From: Microbispora oryzae
GTDB lineage: Bacteria; Actinomycetota; Actinomycetes; Streptosporangiales; Streptosporangiaceae
DNA: 64,000 nucleotides
Reading direction: 5' to 3'
Assembly (NCBI RefSeq): GCF_017896165.1
Contig: NZ_JAFCNB010000018.1
Span: 62,001 to 126,000, forward strand
Below are positions 1 to 8,793 of this stretch, in pieces (the stretch's first letter is position 1; each line of letters opens with the position of its first letter). The notes under the pieces were generated by a model, which did no database searches, was not told the DNA's origin, and was given only the letters and a program-made list of their open reading frames with translations. Made by a program: the position numbers and the translations under genes.

Positions 1-1887
1 GCGGCGAGCGGTGTAGCGGTGGGGGTGGGCGAATTTGTCGCGGTTGTGGAAGGTGCAGGCGGGGGCCAGCACGTCGAGGTTGGTCACGCCGTCGTCGATC
101 CAGCCGTGGACGTGGTCGACTTCGGCCATGTCGGCGGGGATCGGGCACCCCTGGCAGTAACAGGTCGCGTACTGCGCCAGCAGTGCCTTCCGCTGGGCCG
201 GGGTCGCCAGGCGGACCGAGCGGCCCATGTCCAGCACCTGACCCTTGGCGTCCATCACCAGCCGGGTCAACCGTGAGTTCCGGGCCAGCCGGTGAACGTC
301 GCTGACGGGCAGCAGATGCCCGGTCGCGACGAGCAGCCCGGGGGCCAACCGGTCGGGGGCGTGCCCGCAGGTGCGGCACGCGTCAGCCCGCACACCGCCG
401 GCCTCCGCTGTCGCCTCCGCCCACGCCTCCGCCTGCGCTTCCGCTGTCGCCTCCGCCCACGCCTCCGCCTGCGCTTCCGCTGTCGCCTCCGCGGCGCCGC
501 GCGTTCCCGTGGCCTCTGCCCGTGTTGCTGCCCGTGTCTCCGCCCGTGTCCTCGCCCGTGTCTTCGCGTCTGCGTCTGTGCCCGTGTCTGGGAGAGCGCT
601 CGCAGCGGCGTCTTCGGCGGCAGCAGCGGCAGCATCGGTAGTGGCGTCTGCGGCAGCGCCGGTGGGGGCGAGGATGTCGTCGGGGAGGGATTCGACGCGG
701 ACCATGACGAGGAGTTCGGTGGTGACCTTCTCGCTCAACAGGGCGGCGAAGGCGTCGGCCTGGCGGACGCGGAGCGGCCGGTCGTCGTCCCTGTCCTTCG
801 GCCGGGCGTAGGCGGTCATGAACTCCCGCAGCCGCGCCGCTGCCTCCCTGGGCAGGCGGAACTCACCCTCCACCCCACCGGTGTCGGACGGGCGGAGCAG
901 CAGGAACCGGGACGCGTAGTCGTTCTTGCATTCTTCGACGAGGGTGCCGGGGTCGAGGATCTCCCGGATGTACCGGCCGGCCTTGGCCACCTCCGCACAC
1001 GTCGCACTGCCGGCCAACTCCACCAGGATCGGCTCGGCTTCGGCCGCCTGCTCGTCGGTGAGTTTGGCCGTCACCGTGGTGATCACATCGACGGCTCCGC
1101 CGGACAGGGACCCGGCCCCGTAACGCTCCTCCACCAGGGGGAGGCGGGCCACCTCCGTGGCGAGGCGCAACCACCGCGACGCCTGCGCACCGGTCATCCC
1201 CGGACCACGCCGCACCACCCACGGCGCCCCCGGTACACCCGCCACGCCCAGAACATCCGGTGCTGACGCGTCCGGTGTGGGAGCGCCCGACGCAGACGCG
1301 TCCGGTGGGGGAGCGTCCGGTGCGGAGGCAGCCGGTGGGGGTGTGCTCGGCGCAGGGGCACTCGGTCTGTCCGAGCGGAGCCAGGAAGTGGTGGAGGCAT
1401 GCCCATGCGCCTTCGCCTCGCCCGTGACGTTCACCACGTGTAACCGGCCCGCCACCAGCGAGCCCATCACGTCCATCGCCTGAATCAGCGTCTCCGCCTC
1501 GTGGAAACACACCGCAGGACTGTCCGGCAGACCCGCACGCGCCATCCCCGTGACCAAACCCAACACCACATCCGCGACATCACCGGCACCGTAACCAGCC
1601 GCCACATCACCGGCCGCGGCATCACGGGCGGCTTCGCCAGCGCTATCGCCCACGGGGTCTTCGGCAGACCGCCCCGGCGGAGGCAAAGCAGGATCCAGAC
1701 ACGCACCCGCCGGCAGGGGCGGCACCCCATCCGCCGGGACGCGACGAGGAGCCGGAGCCGCCTCCGAGGCTGCCGACCCGAGGGAGTCGGCATCACGACC
1801 CGCTCCCCGGCCCATGGACCCCGTGACGCCGTGCACCTCACTGGAGCCGGCGACGCCACCGACGCCAGAGTCACGAACCGCCGACAT
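1..1887 (-). CDS. DUF222 / HNH endonuclease domain protein (13E12-type), 3' end outside window
   Basis: A single minus-strand frame stays open from an ATG at 1887 to the window edge (629 codons visible). The N-terminal half reads like DUF222 (helical, with RLATEVARLPLVEERY near the middle). The C-terminal part shows the HNH nuclease region: CYCQGCPIPADMAEVDHVHGWIDD is split around its Cys pair, then DH and N/H metal and catalytic positions, ending in FHNRDKFAHPHR. Two low-complexity linkers interrupt it, one Ala/Pro/Ser-rich (about 1250-1380) and one of 12-residue AEA-type repeats (401-490). Such proteins are multicopy in actinomycete genomes, and their substrate is unknown. The family call is firm from the HNH motif; the role (mobile-element-derived or defence nuclease) is open. 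The stop codon lies left of position 1. Confidence 0.85.
   Translation of the reverse strand, partial: MSAVRDSGVGGVAGSSEVHGVTGSMGRGAGRDADSLGSAASEAAPAPRRVPADGVPPLPAGACLDPALPPPGRSAEDPVGDSAGEAARDAAAGDVAAGYGAGDVADVVLGLVTGMARAGLPDSPAVCFHEAETLIQAMDVMGSLVAGRLHVVNVTGEAKAHGHASTTSWLRSDRPSAPAPSTPPPAASAPDAPPPDASASGAPTPDASAPDVLGVAGVPGAPWVVRRGPGMTGAQASRWLRLATEVARLPLVEERYGAGSLSGGAVDVITTVTAKLTDEQAAEAEPILVELAGSATCAEVAKAGRYIREILDPGTLVEECKNDYASRFLLLRPSDTGGVEGEFRLPREAAARLREFMTAYARPKDRDDDRPLRVRQADAFAALLSEKVTTELLVMVRVESLPDDILAPTGAAADATTDAAAAAAEDAAASALPDTGTDADAKTRARTRAETRAATRAEATGTRGAAEATAEAQAEAWAEATAEAQAEAWAEATAEAGGVRADACRTCGHAPDRLAPGLLVATGHLLPVSDVHRLARNSRLTRLVMDAKGQVLDMGRSVRLATPAQRKALLAQYATCYCQGCPIPADMAEVDHVHGWIDDGVTNLDVLAPACTFHNRDKFAHPHRYTARR
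401..490 (-). repeat. 36-bp tandem repeat inside the HNH gene (2.5 copies)
   Basis: Units at 401-436 and 437-472, with a half unit at 473-490, are nearly identical (one base differs). Read in the gene's frame they encode a 12-residue Ala/Glu repeat, TAEAQAEAWAEA, lying between the DUF222 part and the HNH part. The length is a multiple of three, so copy-number change would keep the frame. It is probably a flexible or helical linker that expands by slippage. Confidence 0.85.
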
Positions 1888-2287
1888 CGGAGCACCCCCT
1901 CCCCACCATCAGTCCGATCACGTGTTCGAAACGCTACCGACCGTCACCGACAATTTCCGGGGAGCCCCTCGGGCTGTGGAAAACCCTGGAGTTGTGTCTT
2001 CGGCGGACTCGCGGCCAAGAGTGCGACGGCCTCGCCGTCGACCCCGTAGAGCCGCGTCCTGGCATGCCTGGGGAGGCACGCCGATACGAGGCTGACGATA
2101 AGCAGTCCAGCCGGGCGGAGGAGTGGAACGGCCCGGGAGGAGGTGGGGAACAGCCCGGCGGAGTGGGCGGTTGGGCCTGCCGGGAAGGTTCCAGGCGGGC
2201 AAGATGGTGATTGTGTCCAGCCGGCCTGTGTGGGGAGTCGACGGCCCGACCGTCGAAGATCAGGAGCGTGCCGGCGGCGAGGCGAGC
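1888..2287. other. Divergent intergenic region, 400 bp
   Basis: This lies between the start of the HNH gene (minus) and the chosen start of the TetR gene (plus). It must hold both promoters, but I see no convincing -35/-10 pair, inverted repeat or terminator. If the TetR gene started at one of the earlier in-frame ATGs (2123 or 2204), part of this stretch would be coding. Confidence 0.4.
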
Positions 2288-2920
2288 ATGGCCGAGCCGC
2301 TGCGCCGCAGGCCCAGCCAACGGCGCAGTGCCCGCAGGGTCGAGCGCATGCTCGACGCCTGCGCGGAACTGCTCGACGAGGGCGGGTACGAGGCGTTGTC
2401 CACCACGCGTGTCGCGGAGCGGGCGGGGGTGGCCATCGGCTCGCTTTATCAGTTCTTTCCCGACAAGCGAGCCCTGATGCAAGCCCTGACCAGGCGGAAC
2501 GTCGAGGTCTTCGTGTCGAGGGTGGGTAGCCGCTTCCTGACCGATGACTACGTCGGCTGGTGGGACGCGGTCGACGCGATCATCGACGTCTACGTGGAGA
2601 TGCACCGCAGTGTCCCGGGCTTCCGGTCTCTGCATATCGGCGACGTCTTCGATCTCAACCTGCTCGACTCGGTCGCCGACAACAACACCGTGATCGCCGG
2701 GCGGCTGCGGGCGCTGTTGCTCGCCGAGTTCGGGCTGGTGGACAGCGCGGAGCTGGATCGTGCCATCCTCGTGGCCGTCGAGGCGGGGGACGCCGTGCTC
2801 AAGCTCGCGTTCCGGGATGACCGGGAGGGAGCGCCCGAGATCGTGGCGGAGGCGAAGCAGCTCATCCGCGGCTATCTGTCCCGGCAGCTCCGGGCCGAGG
2901 GCGTGCCGCCGGCTCAGTGA
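2288..2920 (+). CDS. TetR/AcrR family transcriptional regulator
   Basis: 210 residues. The N-terminal helix-turn-helix is clear: RVERMLDACAELLDEGGYE, then TTRVAERAGVAIGSLYQFFPDK, the usual TetR recognition-helix pattern with the YxxFpxK end. The C-terminal about 140 residues are the ligand-binding/dimerisation part and resemble the TetR_C family that ends in a long helix; the ligand cannot be read. I chose ATG 2288 (GGCGAGGCGAGC upstream) because the residues before it are Arg/Gly-rich and not TetR-like. Its last 7 bases overlap convergently with the next gene. No obvious target is adjacent; the operator-bearing ABC exporter at 13.3 kb is one candidate but that is speculation. Confidence 0.85.
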   Translation: MAEPLRRRPSQRRSARRVERMLDACAELLDEGGYEALSTTRVAERAGVAIGSLYQFFPDKRALMQALTRRNVEVFVSRVGSRFLTDDYVGWWDAVDAIIDVYVEMHRSVPGFRSLHIGDVFDLNLLDSVADNNTVIAGRLRALLLAEFGLVDSAELDRAILVAVEAGDAVLKLAFRDDREGAPEIVAEAKQLIRGYLSRQLRAEGVPPAQ

Positions 2921-3309
2921 TGGTGATGTCGTGCGCGCACCGGCTCGGGGCCGGCGGCGGGCACGACGATCGAGGAGAAGAGGGTCGGTTCCATCATCCG
3001 CACCGAGCTGTCGTTGCCGTCGTTGTGCCAGGGCCTGTTGTGGGTGCGCGGCGGTGGTGTCAGCTGACGTTCGTCGTCCTCGGGGGCCCGGGTGACCGTC
3101 CGTCCGCCCGCCCGGCCGGAACCGCATCGTACGGCGGCGGCGGGTTCGACGGTGAGCTCCATCATCTGCAGCTGCGCCTGGAGGCGGGCGAGCTCCCTGC
3201 GAGCTTGGTCGAGCGCCTCGAACTGGGCGCTGGCGTAGCCGGCGATGCCTGGGACCACGGCGGCCAGGACCGTTGCGGAAGCGAGAGTCAGGATGACTCG
3301 CTTGGACAT
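2914..3309 (-). CDS. Small secreted or membrane-anchored protein with His-rich C-terminus
   Basis: 131 residues, unknown family. ATG 3309 is preceded by a strong GGAGGAG ribosome site, which rules out the upstream ATG. The N-terminus (MSKRVILTLASATVLAAVVPGIAGYASA) is a signal peptide or anchor. A short predicted coiled coil follows (FEALDQARRELARLQAQLQMMEL), then a polar region rich in Arg, Pro, Asn and Asp, ending ...VRARHHHH. The four terminal histidines come from CAT/CAC codons next to the convergent TetR stop, which overlaps this gene by 7 bp. An extracytoplasmic location is likely; metal binding is only a suggestion. Confidence 0.6.
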   Translation of the reverse strand: MSKRVILTLASATVLAAVVPGIAGYASAQFEALDQARRELARLQAQLQMMELTVEPAAAVRCGSGRAGGRTVTRAPEDDERQLTPPPRTHNRPWHNDGNDSSVRMMEPTLFSSIVVPAAGPEPVRARHHHH

Positions 3310-3471
3310 GTGTATCGCTCCTCCGCCGAGCTGGACGTGCACCGGCGATGCGCGATATGCCCGCTTAGAAGTGGTTAAAAGCGTTTAGTAGCCAATCGTG
3401 TACTAATTGTGGCGTCGAGAATGCCGTGGGTTGTCCTGCGAAAACAGTGGGACGTCGGTAGCCTCGGCTCT

Positions 3472-4008
3472 GTGTCACATGTGACAAATGAGCAGCTAGA
3501 CCGACTGCTTGAACAGGCCCTGCTGCACGACGATCACGGCGCGCTCGCCCGCCGGCTCGACGCGCTCGCACAGGCATATGAGTCCGGGGAGATGTCCCGT
3601 TCGGCGATCTTCGTGCTGGCGGCGGAGGAGTGGCGTCAGGCCGGCCAGCCGGCGACGGCGCTGGACCGGTTCCAGAGCGCGATCGACGACGGCGGCGAGG
3701 TGCCGGTCGACCCGCGGTCGGGCATCGCGGACACCTTGTTCGAACTGGACCGGCCCGACGAGGCGCGGGAAGTCATCGCCGCCATCAGGGCGGATCGGTG
3801 GAATCCGGCGACCGCTCTCACCGTCGCCGAGACCCTCGCGGCGTACGGCGACCTGGACGGCGCGCATGAGTGGGCCACCGAGGGTGTGCGGGCGTGCCCG
3901 CCGGGCTCGGCCGTCCGCGACTCGCTGCTGCGCATCCGCTACCGCATCCGCCTCGACCTCGGGCTGCCCGAGGACGATCTCGACGGCCTGCTCGACGCGT
4001 CGCGCTGA
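3472..4008 (+). CDS. Tetratricopeptide-repeat-like protein
   Basis: 178 residues if GTG 3472 is used; GTG 3481 is an alternative and an upstream ATG at 3409 has no support. The protein is helical with TPR-like spacing: LARRLDALAQAYESGEMSRSAIFVLAAEEWRQAGQPATALDRFQSAI, then DTLFELDRPDEAREVI, then AETLAAYGDLDGAHEWATEGV. These are helix pairs with the Ala/Gly positions of TPR units. There is no signal peptide, so it is probably a cytoplasmic scaffold for protein contacts. No Shine-Dalgarno precedes the start, in line with a leaderless transcript. It is followed by a hairpin terminator at 4091. The partner is unknown. Confidence 0.65.
   Translation: MSHVTNEQLDRLLEQALLHDDHGALARRLDALAQAYESGEMSRSAIFVLAAEEWRQAGQPATALDRFQSAIDDGGEVPVDPRSGIADTLFELDRPDEAREVIAAIRADRWNPATALTVAETLAAYGDLDGAHEWATEGVRACPPGSAVRDSLLRIRYRIRLDLGLPEDDLDGLLDASR
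3473..3486. promoter_or_regulatory. Perfect 14-bp palindrome at the TPR gene start (candidate operator)
   Basis: TGTCACATGTGACA is its own reverse complement and begins one base after the G of the GTG at 3472. A possible -10 (TAGCCT, 3459-3464) sits 7 nt before that GTG, so the palindrome would cover the transcription start of a leaderless mRNA. No clear -35 was found. The regulator is unknown. Confidence 0.5.
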
Positions 4009-4036
4009 GACTCCGCCGTCCGCCGGGCATGGGGGC

Positions 4037-4094
4037 GCGTGAGAAGGCGCATGAGGGACGCGTGAGAAGGTGCATGAGAGGCGCATGAGAAAGG
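4037..4094. repeat. Imperfect 23-bp direct repeats after the TPR gene
   Basis: GCGTGAGAAGG recurs at 4037-4047 and 4060-4070, each followed by a GCATGAG block; a third degenerate copy lies at about 4083-4094. The period is 23 bp. They lie between the TPR stop and the terminator hairpin. No function is evident. Confidence 0.55.
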
Positions 4095-4115
4095 GGCCGT
4101 GAGACACGGCCCCTT
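4091..4115. terminator. Rho-independent-type hairpin, bidirectional
   Basis: An 11-bp perfect stem (AAGGGGCCGTG / CACGGCCCCTT) with a 3-nt loop, ending in TTCTGT on the plus side and in a T-rich tail on the minus side. It separates the TPR gene (plus) from the convergent secreted-repeat gene (minus) and could serve both. Confidence 0.75.
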
Positions 4116-4214
4116 CTGTCGATCCCGGGCTCGGCGCTCGGCCGCGCGCTCCGGGACGTGGCGTTCGATCGGCCCGGTGCGCCGCGTGGTGCGGGTGGCC
4201 GGGCCGTCGTCGTG

Positions 4215-5729
4215 CTATGGCAGGAGTTTCTTCCCGGTCGCGTTCGCGAGCTCGGTGACCGCCTTGGTGCTCGCCGCCTTCGCCAGCACAGGCGTGGTGA
4301 TGTCCCCGTCCTGGGAGTGGGCGGACGCCTTCGGGTAGACGCGTCCCGCGCGTTCCGGCCGCGCACCCGCCCTCATCGTTCCGGGCTGGGCCGCCGAAGC
4401 GGCGGCGTCGCCCTGCCGGTGGTGACGGTGCCGCCGGTGCTTGGCCGCCCGCGCCTGGCCAGCCTGTGCCTGGTCAGCCTGTGCCTGGTCAGACGGCGTC
4501 TGGCCGGCCTGCGACCCTGCGGCCTGTGATCGATCGGTCTGCGACTCCTCGGTCCGTGACCGGCGTGTGTCGGCAGCCTGGCCCTGGTTCCGCGACTGCC
4601 CCTGGCCCGCCGCCGCCCGCGTGTCCGCCTGGTCACGGTGTCCGCGGTGGGCGCCGTGTTGCGTTCCGCGCTGGGTTCCGCGCTGGGTTCCGCGCTGAGT
4701 TCCGCGGTGCTCGGTGACCTGCCCGGCGCCCATCGAGGTCGCCCCGGCCGGGTCGCTCACCGCCTGGCCGGCAGCGCCGGCCCGTGCGCTGTCGTTCCGT
4801 GCGCTGTCGTTCCGTGCGCTGTCGTTCCGCTTGGCCCCGTGCCGGCCCGTGTCGTGCTGGCTGGCGTGCTGGCTGGCCTCGTCCTGCCGGGTCTCGGGCT
4901 TCGGATGCCGGTGCCGCTTGTGGAGGGCCTCACCGATCGGGTGCACCCGCTTCCCGGAGCGGGACTCCTCCGCCCGGCTGCCGATGGGTGCGGCGAGCGG
5001 TGCGGCGAGCGGCGCCGCGAGAGGCGCGGCCGCCGTGCCGGTCCCGGTCGGTATGCAGACCGTGTTGGCGACGGAGGGCCGGGACGGGGCGACGGCCAGG
5101 AGCGGCATCCTCGACGCCGGGAAGATCGTGCGGGGAGCGGCGGGCACATGGCCGGCCACGTCCCTGGTGGCCGCGGGAAGGGCGTTCGACGCGGGGAGCG
5201 TCCTCGGGCCGACGGCCGGTACGGCGGCCTTCGGAGCCGCGGGGAGGCCGGCCGGGACGGCCTTGGCGGCGGAGGGGAGACCGCCGGGAACGGCCTTGGC
5301 CGCGGACGGCAGGCCCGCGGGCACGGTCCTGGGCGCCGCGGGGAGACCGGCGGGCAGGGTCTTGGGCGCCTCCGGGAGAGCGGCGGGCAGGATCCTCGGC
5401 GCGGGAAGTCCCGTGGGCAGGGCCCTCGGGGTGCCCGGCAGCCCGCCCGGCACCGCCGTGGCGGGGGCGGCGACCGCCCGGCCGGGCAGCCCCGGCCGTC
5501 CCTGCCCGGCCGCGGCCCCGGCGGCGTCGGCGACGCTGAGCACGCCCGCCGCCGGGGCCAGGGCGGGCAGCCCCGCGGGAACCGGGGTCCGGCCCTGCGG
5601 CTCGCACGCGCCCACGGTGGTCGCGCCGTTCTCCGCCATGGCCTGACCGCCGGTGAACCAGCTGACGCCGGCGGTCACGGCCGCCAGCGCCACGCACCGC
5701 CCTCGAATACTTCGCGATGTCCTGGACAT
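4215..5729 (-). CDS. Large low-complexity secreted protein with several repeat blocks
   Basis: 504 residues, no recognised domain. ATG 5729 has GGGGGA upstream and opens a signal peptide (RCVALAAVTAGVSWFTGGQAMA). Blocks in order: about nine 11-residue units built on P-x-GLPxAxK (residues ~92-180); PLAA repeats (~235-249); basic His/Lys stretch (HKRHRHPK, ~270); RNDSA x3 (~301-315); GTQR x4 (~343-358); Gln/Ala/Asp stretch (DQAQ, ~413-425); and KHRRHRHHRQ (~430). The C-terminal 50 residues (from VYPKASAH) are less repetitive. It has only two cysteines, at about 42 and 225. It looks like an extracellular or wall-associated structural protein. Orientation, start and signal peptide support it being real despite the composition. 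Confidence 0.65.
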   Translation of the reverse strand: MSRTSRSIRGRCVALAAVTAGVSWFTGGQAMAENGATTVGACEPQGRTPVPAGLPALAPAAGVLSVADAAGAAAGQGRPGLPGRAVAAPATAVPGGLPGTPRALPTGLPAPRILPAALPEAPKTLPAGLPAAPRTVPAGLPSAAKAVPGGLPSAAKAVPAGLPAAPKAAVPAVGPRTLPASNALPAATRDVAGHVPAAPRTIFPASRMPLLAVAPSRPSVANTVCIPTGTGTAAAPLAAPLAAPLAAPIGSRAEESRSGKRVHPIGEALHKRHRHPKPETRQDEASQHASQHDTGRHGAKRNDSARNDSARNDSARAGAAGQAVSDPAGATSMGAGQVTEHRGTQRGTQRGTQRGTQHGAHRGHRDQADTRAAAGQGQSRNQGQAADTRRSRTEESQTDRSQAAGSQAGQTPSDQAQADQAQAGQARAAKHRRHRHHRQGDAAASAAQPGTMRAGARPERAGRVYPKASAHSQDGDITTPVLAKAASTKAVTELANATGKKLLP

Positions 5730-5827
5730 GCACGTCCCCCTGACTGCGTACGGTAGTCCGACGAAGGCCGAACGTAGCCAGCCAGGGGAAACGGCGGGGT
5801 CGGCTTGCCCCAATGGTGGGGAAGACC

Positions 5828-8416
5828 TTACCGAGCGGCCCGGATGCTCAGCGTGTCCTCGGGTTCGGCAAAGTCGACGATTACCTCGTCGCCGTCGCGG
5901 ATGGTCCCGGACAGCAGTTCCTTGGCCAGCTTGTCTCCGATCGCCGTCTGGATCAGCCGGCGCAGGGGCCGGGCGCCGTACAGCGGGTCGTAGCCGGTCA
6001 GGGCCAGCCAGTCGCGGGCGGCGGGCGTCACGGTCATCGTCAGCCTGCGGTCCGCGAGCCGGGCGGCGAGCCTCGCCACCTGCAGGTCGACGATCTGCGA
6101 GAGCTCCTCGGTGCCCAGTGCGTCGAACACGATGATGTCGTCGAGCCGGTTGAGGAACTCCGGCTTGAACGAGCCGCGCACCGCGTTCAGCACCGCCTCC
6201 CGCTTGGCTCCGTTTTCCAGCGTCGGGTCGACGAGGAACTGCGAGCCGATGTTGGAGGTGAGGATCAGGATCGTGTTGCGGAAGTCGACCGTACGACCCT
6301 GACCGTCGGTCAGCCGGCCGTCGTCGAGCACCTGGAGCAGGATGTCGAAGACCTCGGGATGGGCCTTCTCGATCTCGTCGAGGAGCACCACGGTGTACGG
6401 CCTGCGGCGGACGGCCTCGGTGAGCTGGCCGCCCTCCTCGTAGCCGACGTAGCCGGGAGGGGCGCCGACGAGCCGCGCGACGCTGTGCTTCTCGCCGTAC
6501 TCGCTCATGTCGATGCGGGTCATCGCCCGCTCGTCGTCGAACAGGAACTCCGCCAGCGCCTTGGCCAGCTCGGTCTTGCCAACGCCGGTGGGGCCGAGGA
6601 AGAGGAACGAGCCGGTCGGCCGGTCGGGGTCGGAGACGCCGGCCCGGGCCCGCCGTACGGCGTCGGAGACGGCCTGGACGGCGTCCTTCTGGCCGATCAG
6701 GCGCCTGCCCAGATCGTCTTCCATGCGGAGCAGCTTGGCGGTCTCACCCTCCAGCAGCCGCCCGGCCGGGATGCCGGTCCAGGACGAGATGACCTCGGCG
6801 ATGTCGTCGGGGCCGACCTCCTCCTTGACCATGGGCTCCTCGGCCTCGGCGTTCTCGGCCGCGCGGGTGGCCTCGGCCAGCTCCTTCTCCAGCCGGGGCA
6901 CGTCGCCGTACATCAGCCGGGAGGCCGACTCGAAGTCGCCGTCGCGCTGGGCCCGCTCGGCCGCGCCGCGAGCCGCGTCGAGCTGCTTCTTCAGCTCCCC
7001 GACCCGGTTGAGCCCGGCCTTCTCCCGCTCCCAGCGGCCGACGAGCGAGCCCAGCTCCTCCTGCCGGTTGGCCAGCTCCTCGCGGAGCTTCGCCAGGCGC
7101 TGGCGGCTCGCCTCGTCGGTCTCCTTGGCGAGCGCCAGCTCCTCCATCTTCAGGCGGTCGACGCTGCGCTGGAGCTGGTCGATCTCCACGGGGCGGGAGT
7201 CGATCTCCATGCGGAGCCGGGACATCGACTCGTCGACCAGGTCGATGGCCTTGTCGGGGAGGAACCTCGCGGTGATGTACCGGTCGGACAGCGTCGCCGC
7301 CGCCACCAGGGCGCTGTCGGAGATCTGCACCTGGTGGTGCGCCTCATATCGGCCCTTCAGGCCGCGCAGGATCGCGATGGTGTCCTCGACCGTCGGCTCA
7401 CCGACGTAGACCTGCTGGAACCGTCGCTCCAGGGCGGGGTCCTTCTCGATGCGCTCGCGGTACTCGTCCAGCGTGGTCGCGCCGATCATCCGCAGCTCGC
7501 CTCGGGCCAGCATCGGCTTCAGCATGTTGCCGGCGTCCATCGCGCCCTCGGCGGCGCCCGCCCCGACCATCGTGTGCAGCTCGTCGATGAAGGTGATGAT
7601 CTGGCCGTCGCTCTTCTTGATCTCGTTGAGCACGGCCTTGAGCCGTTCCTCGAACTCGCCGCGATACTTCGCGCCCGCGACCATCGCGCCGAGGTCGAGC
7701 GCGACCAGTCGCTTGTTGCGCAGGCTCTCCGGAACGTCACCGGCCACGATGCGCTGAGCCAGCCCCTCCACGACGGCGGTCTTGCCGACACCGGGCTCGC
7801 CGATCAGCACCGGGTTGTTCTTGGTCCGGCGCGACAGGACCTGGACCACACGCCGGATCTCGCCGTCCCGGCCGATCACCGGGTCGAGCTTGCCGGACCG
7901 CGCGCGCTCGGTGAGGTCGACGCCGTACTTCTCCAGCGCCTGATAGGTGTCCTCGGGCGTCTCGCTGGTGACGCGGCCGTGCCCGCGGACCTTCTCGAAG
8001 GCGTCGAGCAGGGCGTTCGGCGTGGCGCCCTCGGCCTTGAGCAGCTCGGCCACCTGACCGCCGTCGGCCGCGAGGCCGACCAGCAGGTGCTCAGTGGAGA
8101 CGTACTCGTCCTCCAGCTGCCTGGCCCGCTGCGCCGCCGTGTTGAGGACAGTGAGCAACTGGCGGGAGCTCGACGGCGCGCTGACGGTGGAGCCCTGCGC
8201 CTTCGGCAGCCGGTCGAGTTGCTCCTCGACCTGGGTGCGCAGCCGCTTCCAGTCGGCTCCGACTGCTTCGAGCAGGGGAACGGCGACGCCGCCCGTCTGC
8301 GCGAGCAGGGTGGAGAGCAGGTGGGCGGGCGACACCTCCGGGTTCCCTTCGGCCGCCGCCCGCCGTACGGCCCCAGACAGAGCCTCCTGGCTCTTCTGCG
8401 TGAGTTTGTAGTCCAT
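5828..8416 (-). CDS. clpB: ATP-dependent disaggregase ClpB (Hsp104/ClpB, AAA+)
   Basis: 862 residues, full length for ClpB. An N-terminal Clp repeat domain starts [16 protein letters not shown]1 has Walker A GEPGVGKT (~res 205) and FIDELHT. The coiled-coil middle domain (about 400-530) that separates ClpB from ClpA/ClpC is present. NBD2 has [16 protein letters not shown] and [14 protein letters not shown]. It works with DnaK-DnaJ-GrpE to extract polypeptides from aggregates. It lies 25 bp after hspR and reads in the same direction, so it is probably the last gene of the dnaK operon and under HspR control. No separate HAIR element is visible in the 25-bp gap. Confidence 0.97.
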   Translation of the reverse strand: MDYKLTQKSQEALSGAVRRAAAEGNPEVSPAHLLSTLLAQTGGVAVPLLEAVGADWKRLRTQVEEQLDRLPKAQGSTVSAPSSSRQLLTVLNTAAQRARQLEDEYVSTEHLLVGLAADGGQVAELLKAEGATPNALLDAFEKVRGHGRVTSETPEDTYQALEKYGVDLTERARSGKLDPVIGRDGEIRRVVQVLSRRTKNNPVLIGEPGVGKTAVVEGLAQRIVAGDVPESLRNKRLVALDLGAMVAGAKYRGEFEERLKAVLNEIKKSDGQIITFIDELHTMVGAGAAEGAMDAGNMLKPMLARGELRMIGATTLDEYRERIEKDPALERRFQQVYVGEPTVEDTIAILRGLKGRYEAHHQVQISDSALVAAATLSDRYITARFLPDKAIDLVDESMSRLRMEIDSRPVEIDQLQRSVDRLKMEELALAKETDEASRQRLAKLREELANRQEELGSLVGRWEREKAGLNRVGELKKQLDAARGAAERAQRDGDFESASRLMYGDVPRLEKELAEATRAAENAEAEEPMVKEEVGPDDIAEVISSWTGIPAGRLLEGETAKLLRMEDDLGRRLIGQKDAVQAVSDAVRRARAGVSDPDRPTGSFLFLGPTGVGKTELAKALAEFLFDDERAMTRIDMSEYGEKHSVARLVGAPPGYVGYEEGGQLTEAVRRRPYTVVLLDEIEKAHPEVFDILLQVLDDGRLTDGQGRTVDFRNTILILTSNIGSQFLVDPTLENGAKREAVLNAVRGSFKPEFLNRLDDIIVFDALGTEELSQIVDLQVARLAARLADRRLTMTVTPAARDWLALTGYDPLYGARPLRRLIQTAIGDKLAKELLSGTIRDGDEVIVDFAEPEDTLSIRAAR

Positions 8417-8441
8417 ATGTGTGATGCCTCGCTTCGCAGCC

Positions 8442-8789
8442 TCAGGCCGGTGGCAGTTCGTAGCGGATCAGCGCACGGATCATCGTGACCTCGCCCCGCA
8501 GCTGGGCGACCTCTTCGCGCAGCCGTATGTTCTCGGTCTCGAGCTCAAGGATGCGTTTGATCCCCGCGAGGTTGATGCCGTGTTCCTGGGAGAGGCGCTG
8601 GACCTCGCGCAGCAGCACGATGTCCCTGGTGGAGTAGAGCCGCCCGCGGCCCGCCGTACGGCCGGGGCTCACGAGGCCGAGCCGGTCGTACTGGCGGAGC
8701 GTCTGCGGATGGAGCCCGGAGAGCTGGGCGGCCACCGAGATCACGTAGACGGGTGTGTCATCGGAAATGTCGAAGAATTTCGCATCCAT
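8442..8789 (-). CDS. hspR: Heat-shock repressor HspR (MerR family)
   Basis: 115 residues. The MerR-type winged helix is at 15-75: [41 protein letters not shown], followed by a C-terminal coiled coil ([22 protein letters not shown]). HspR binds HAIR sites and uses DnaK as corepressor in Streptomyces and Mycobacterium, so DnaK titration by unfolded protein induces the operon. It is the fourth gene of the operon, 4 bp after dnaJ. Two HAIR sites are present upstream of dnaK, which closes the autoregulatory loop. Confidence 0.95.
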   Translation of the reverse strand: MDAKFFDISDDTPVYVISVAAQLSGLHPQTLRQYDRLGLVSPGRTAGRGRLYSTRDIVLLREVQRLSQEHGINLAGIKRILELETENIRLREEVAQLRGEVTMIRALIRYELPPA

Positions 8790-8793
8790 CGGC

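Noticed and set aside
267-635. Minus-strand frame with Arg-rich RKRRRRRGRRR blocks
   Set aside because: It is a shifted reading of the 36-bp repeat inside the HNH gene; the true frame gives the Ala/Glu repeat and the HNH domain.
1934-3127. Long minus-strand frame (397 codons) opposite the TetR gene
   Set aside because: No domain, and it overlaps both the TetR CDS and the small secreted gene with its strong ribosome site. It is a compositional shadow.
5813-8488. Long open plus-strand frame (891 codons)
   Set aside because: It is the antisense of clpB. The protein is Leu/Gly/Arg/Asp-rich with no domain, a GC-codon shadow; the minus strand encodes full-length ClpB.
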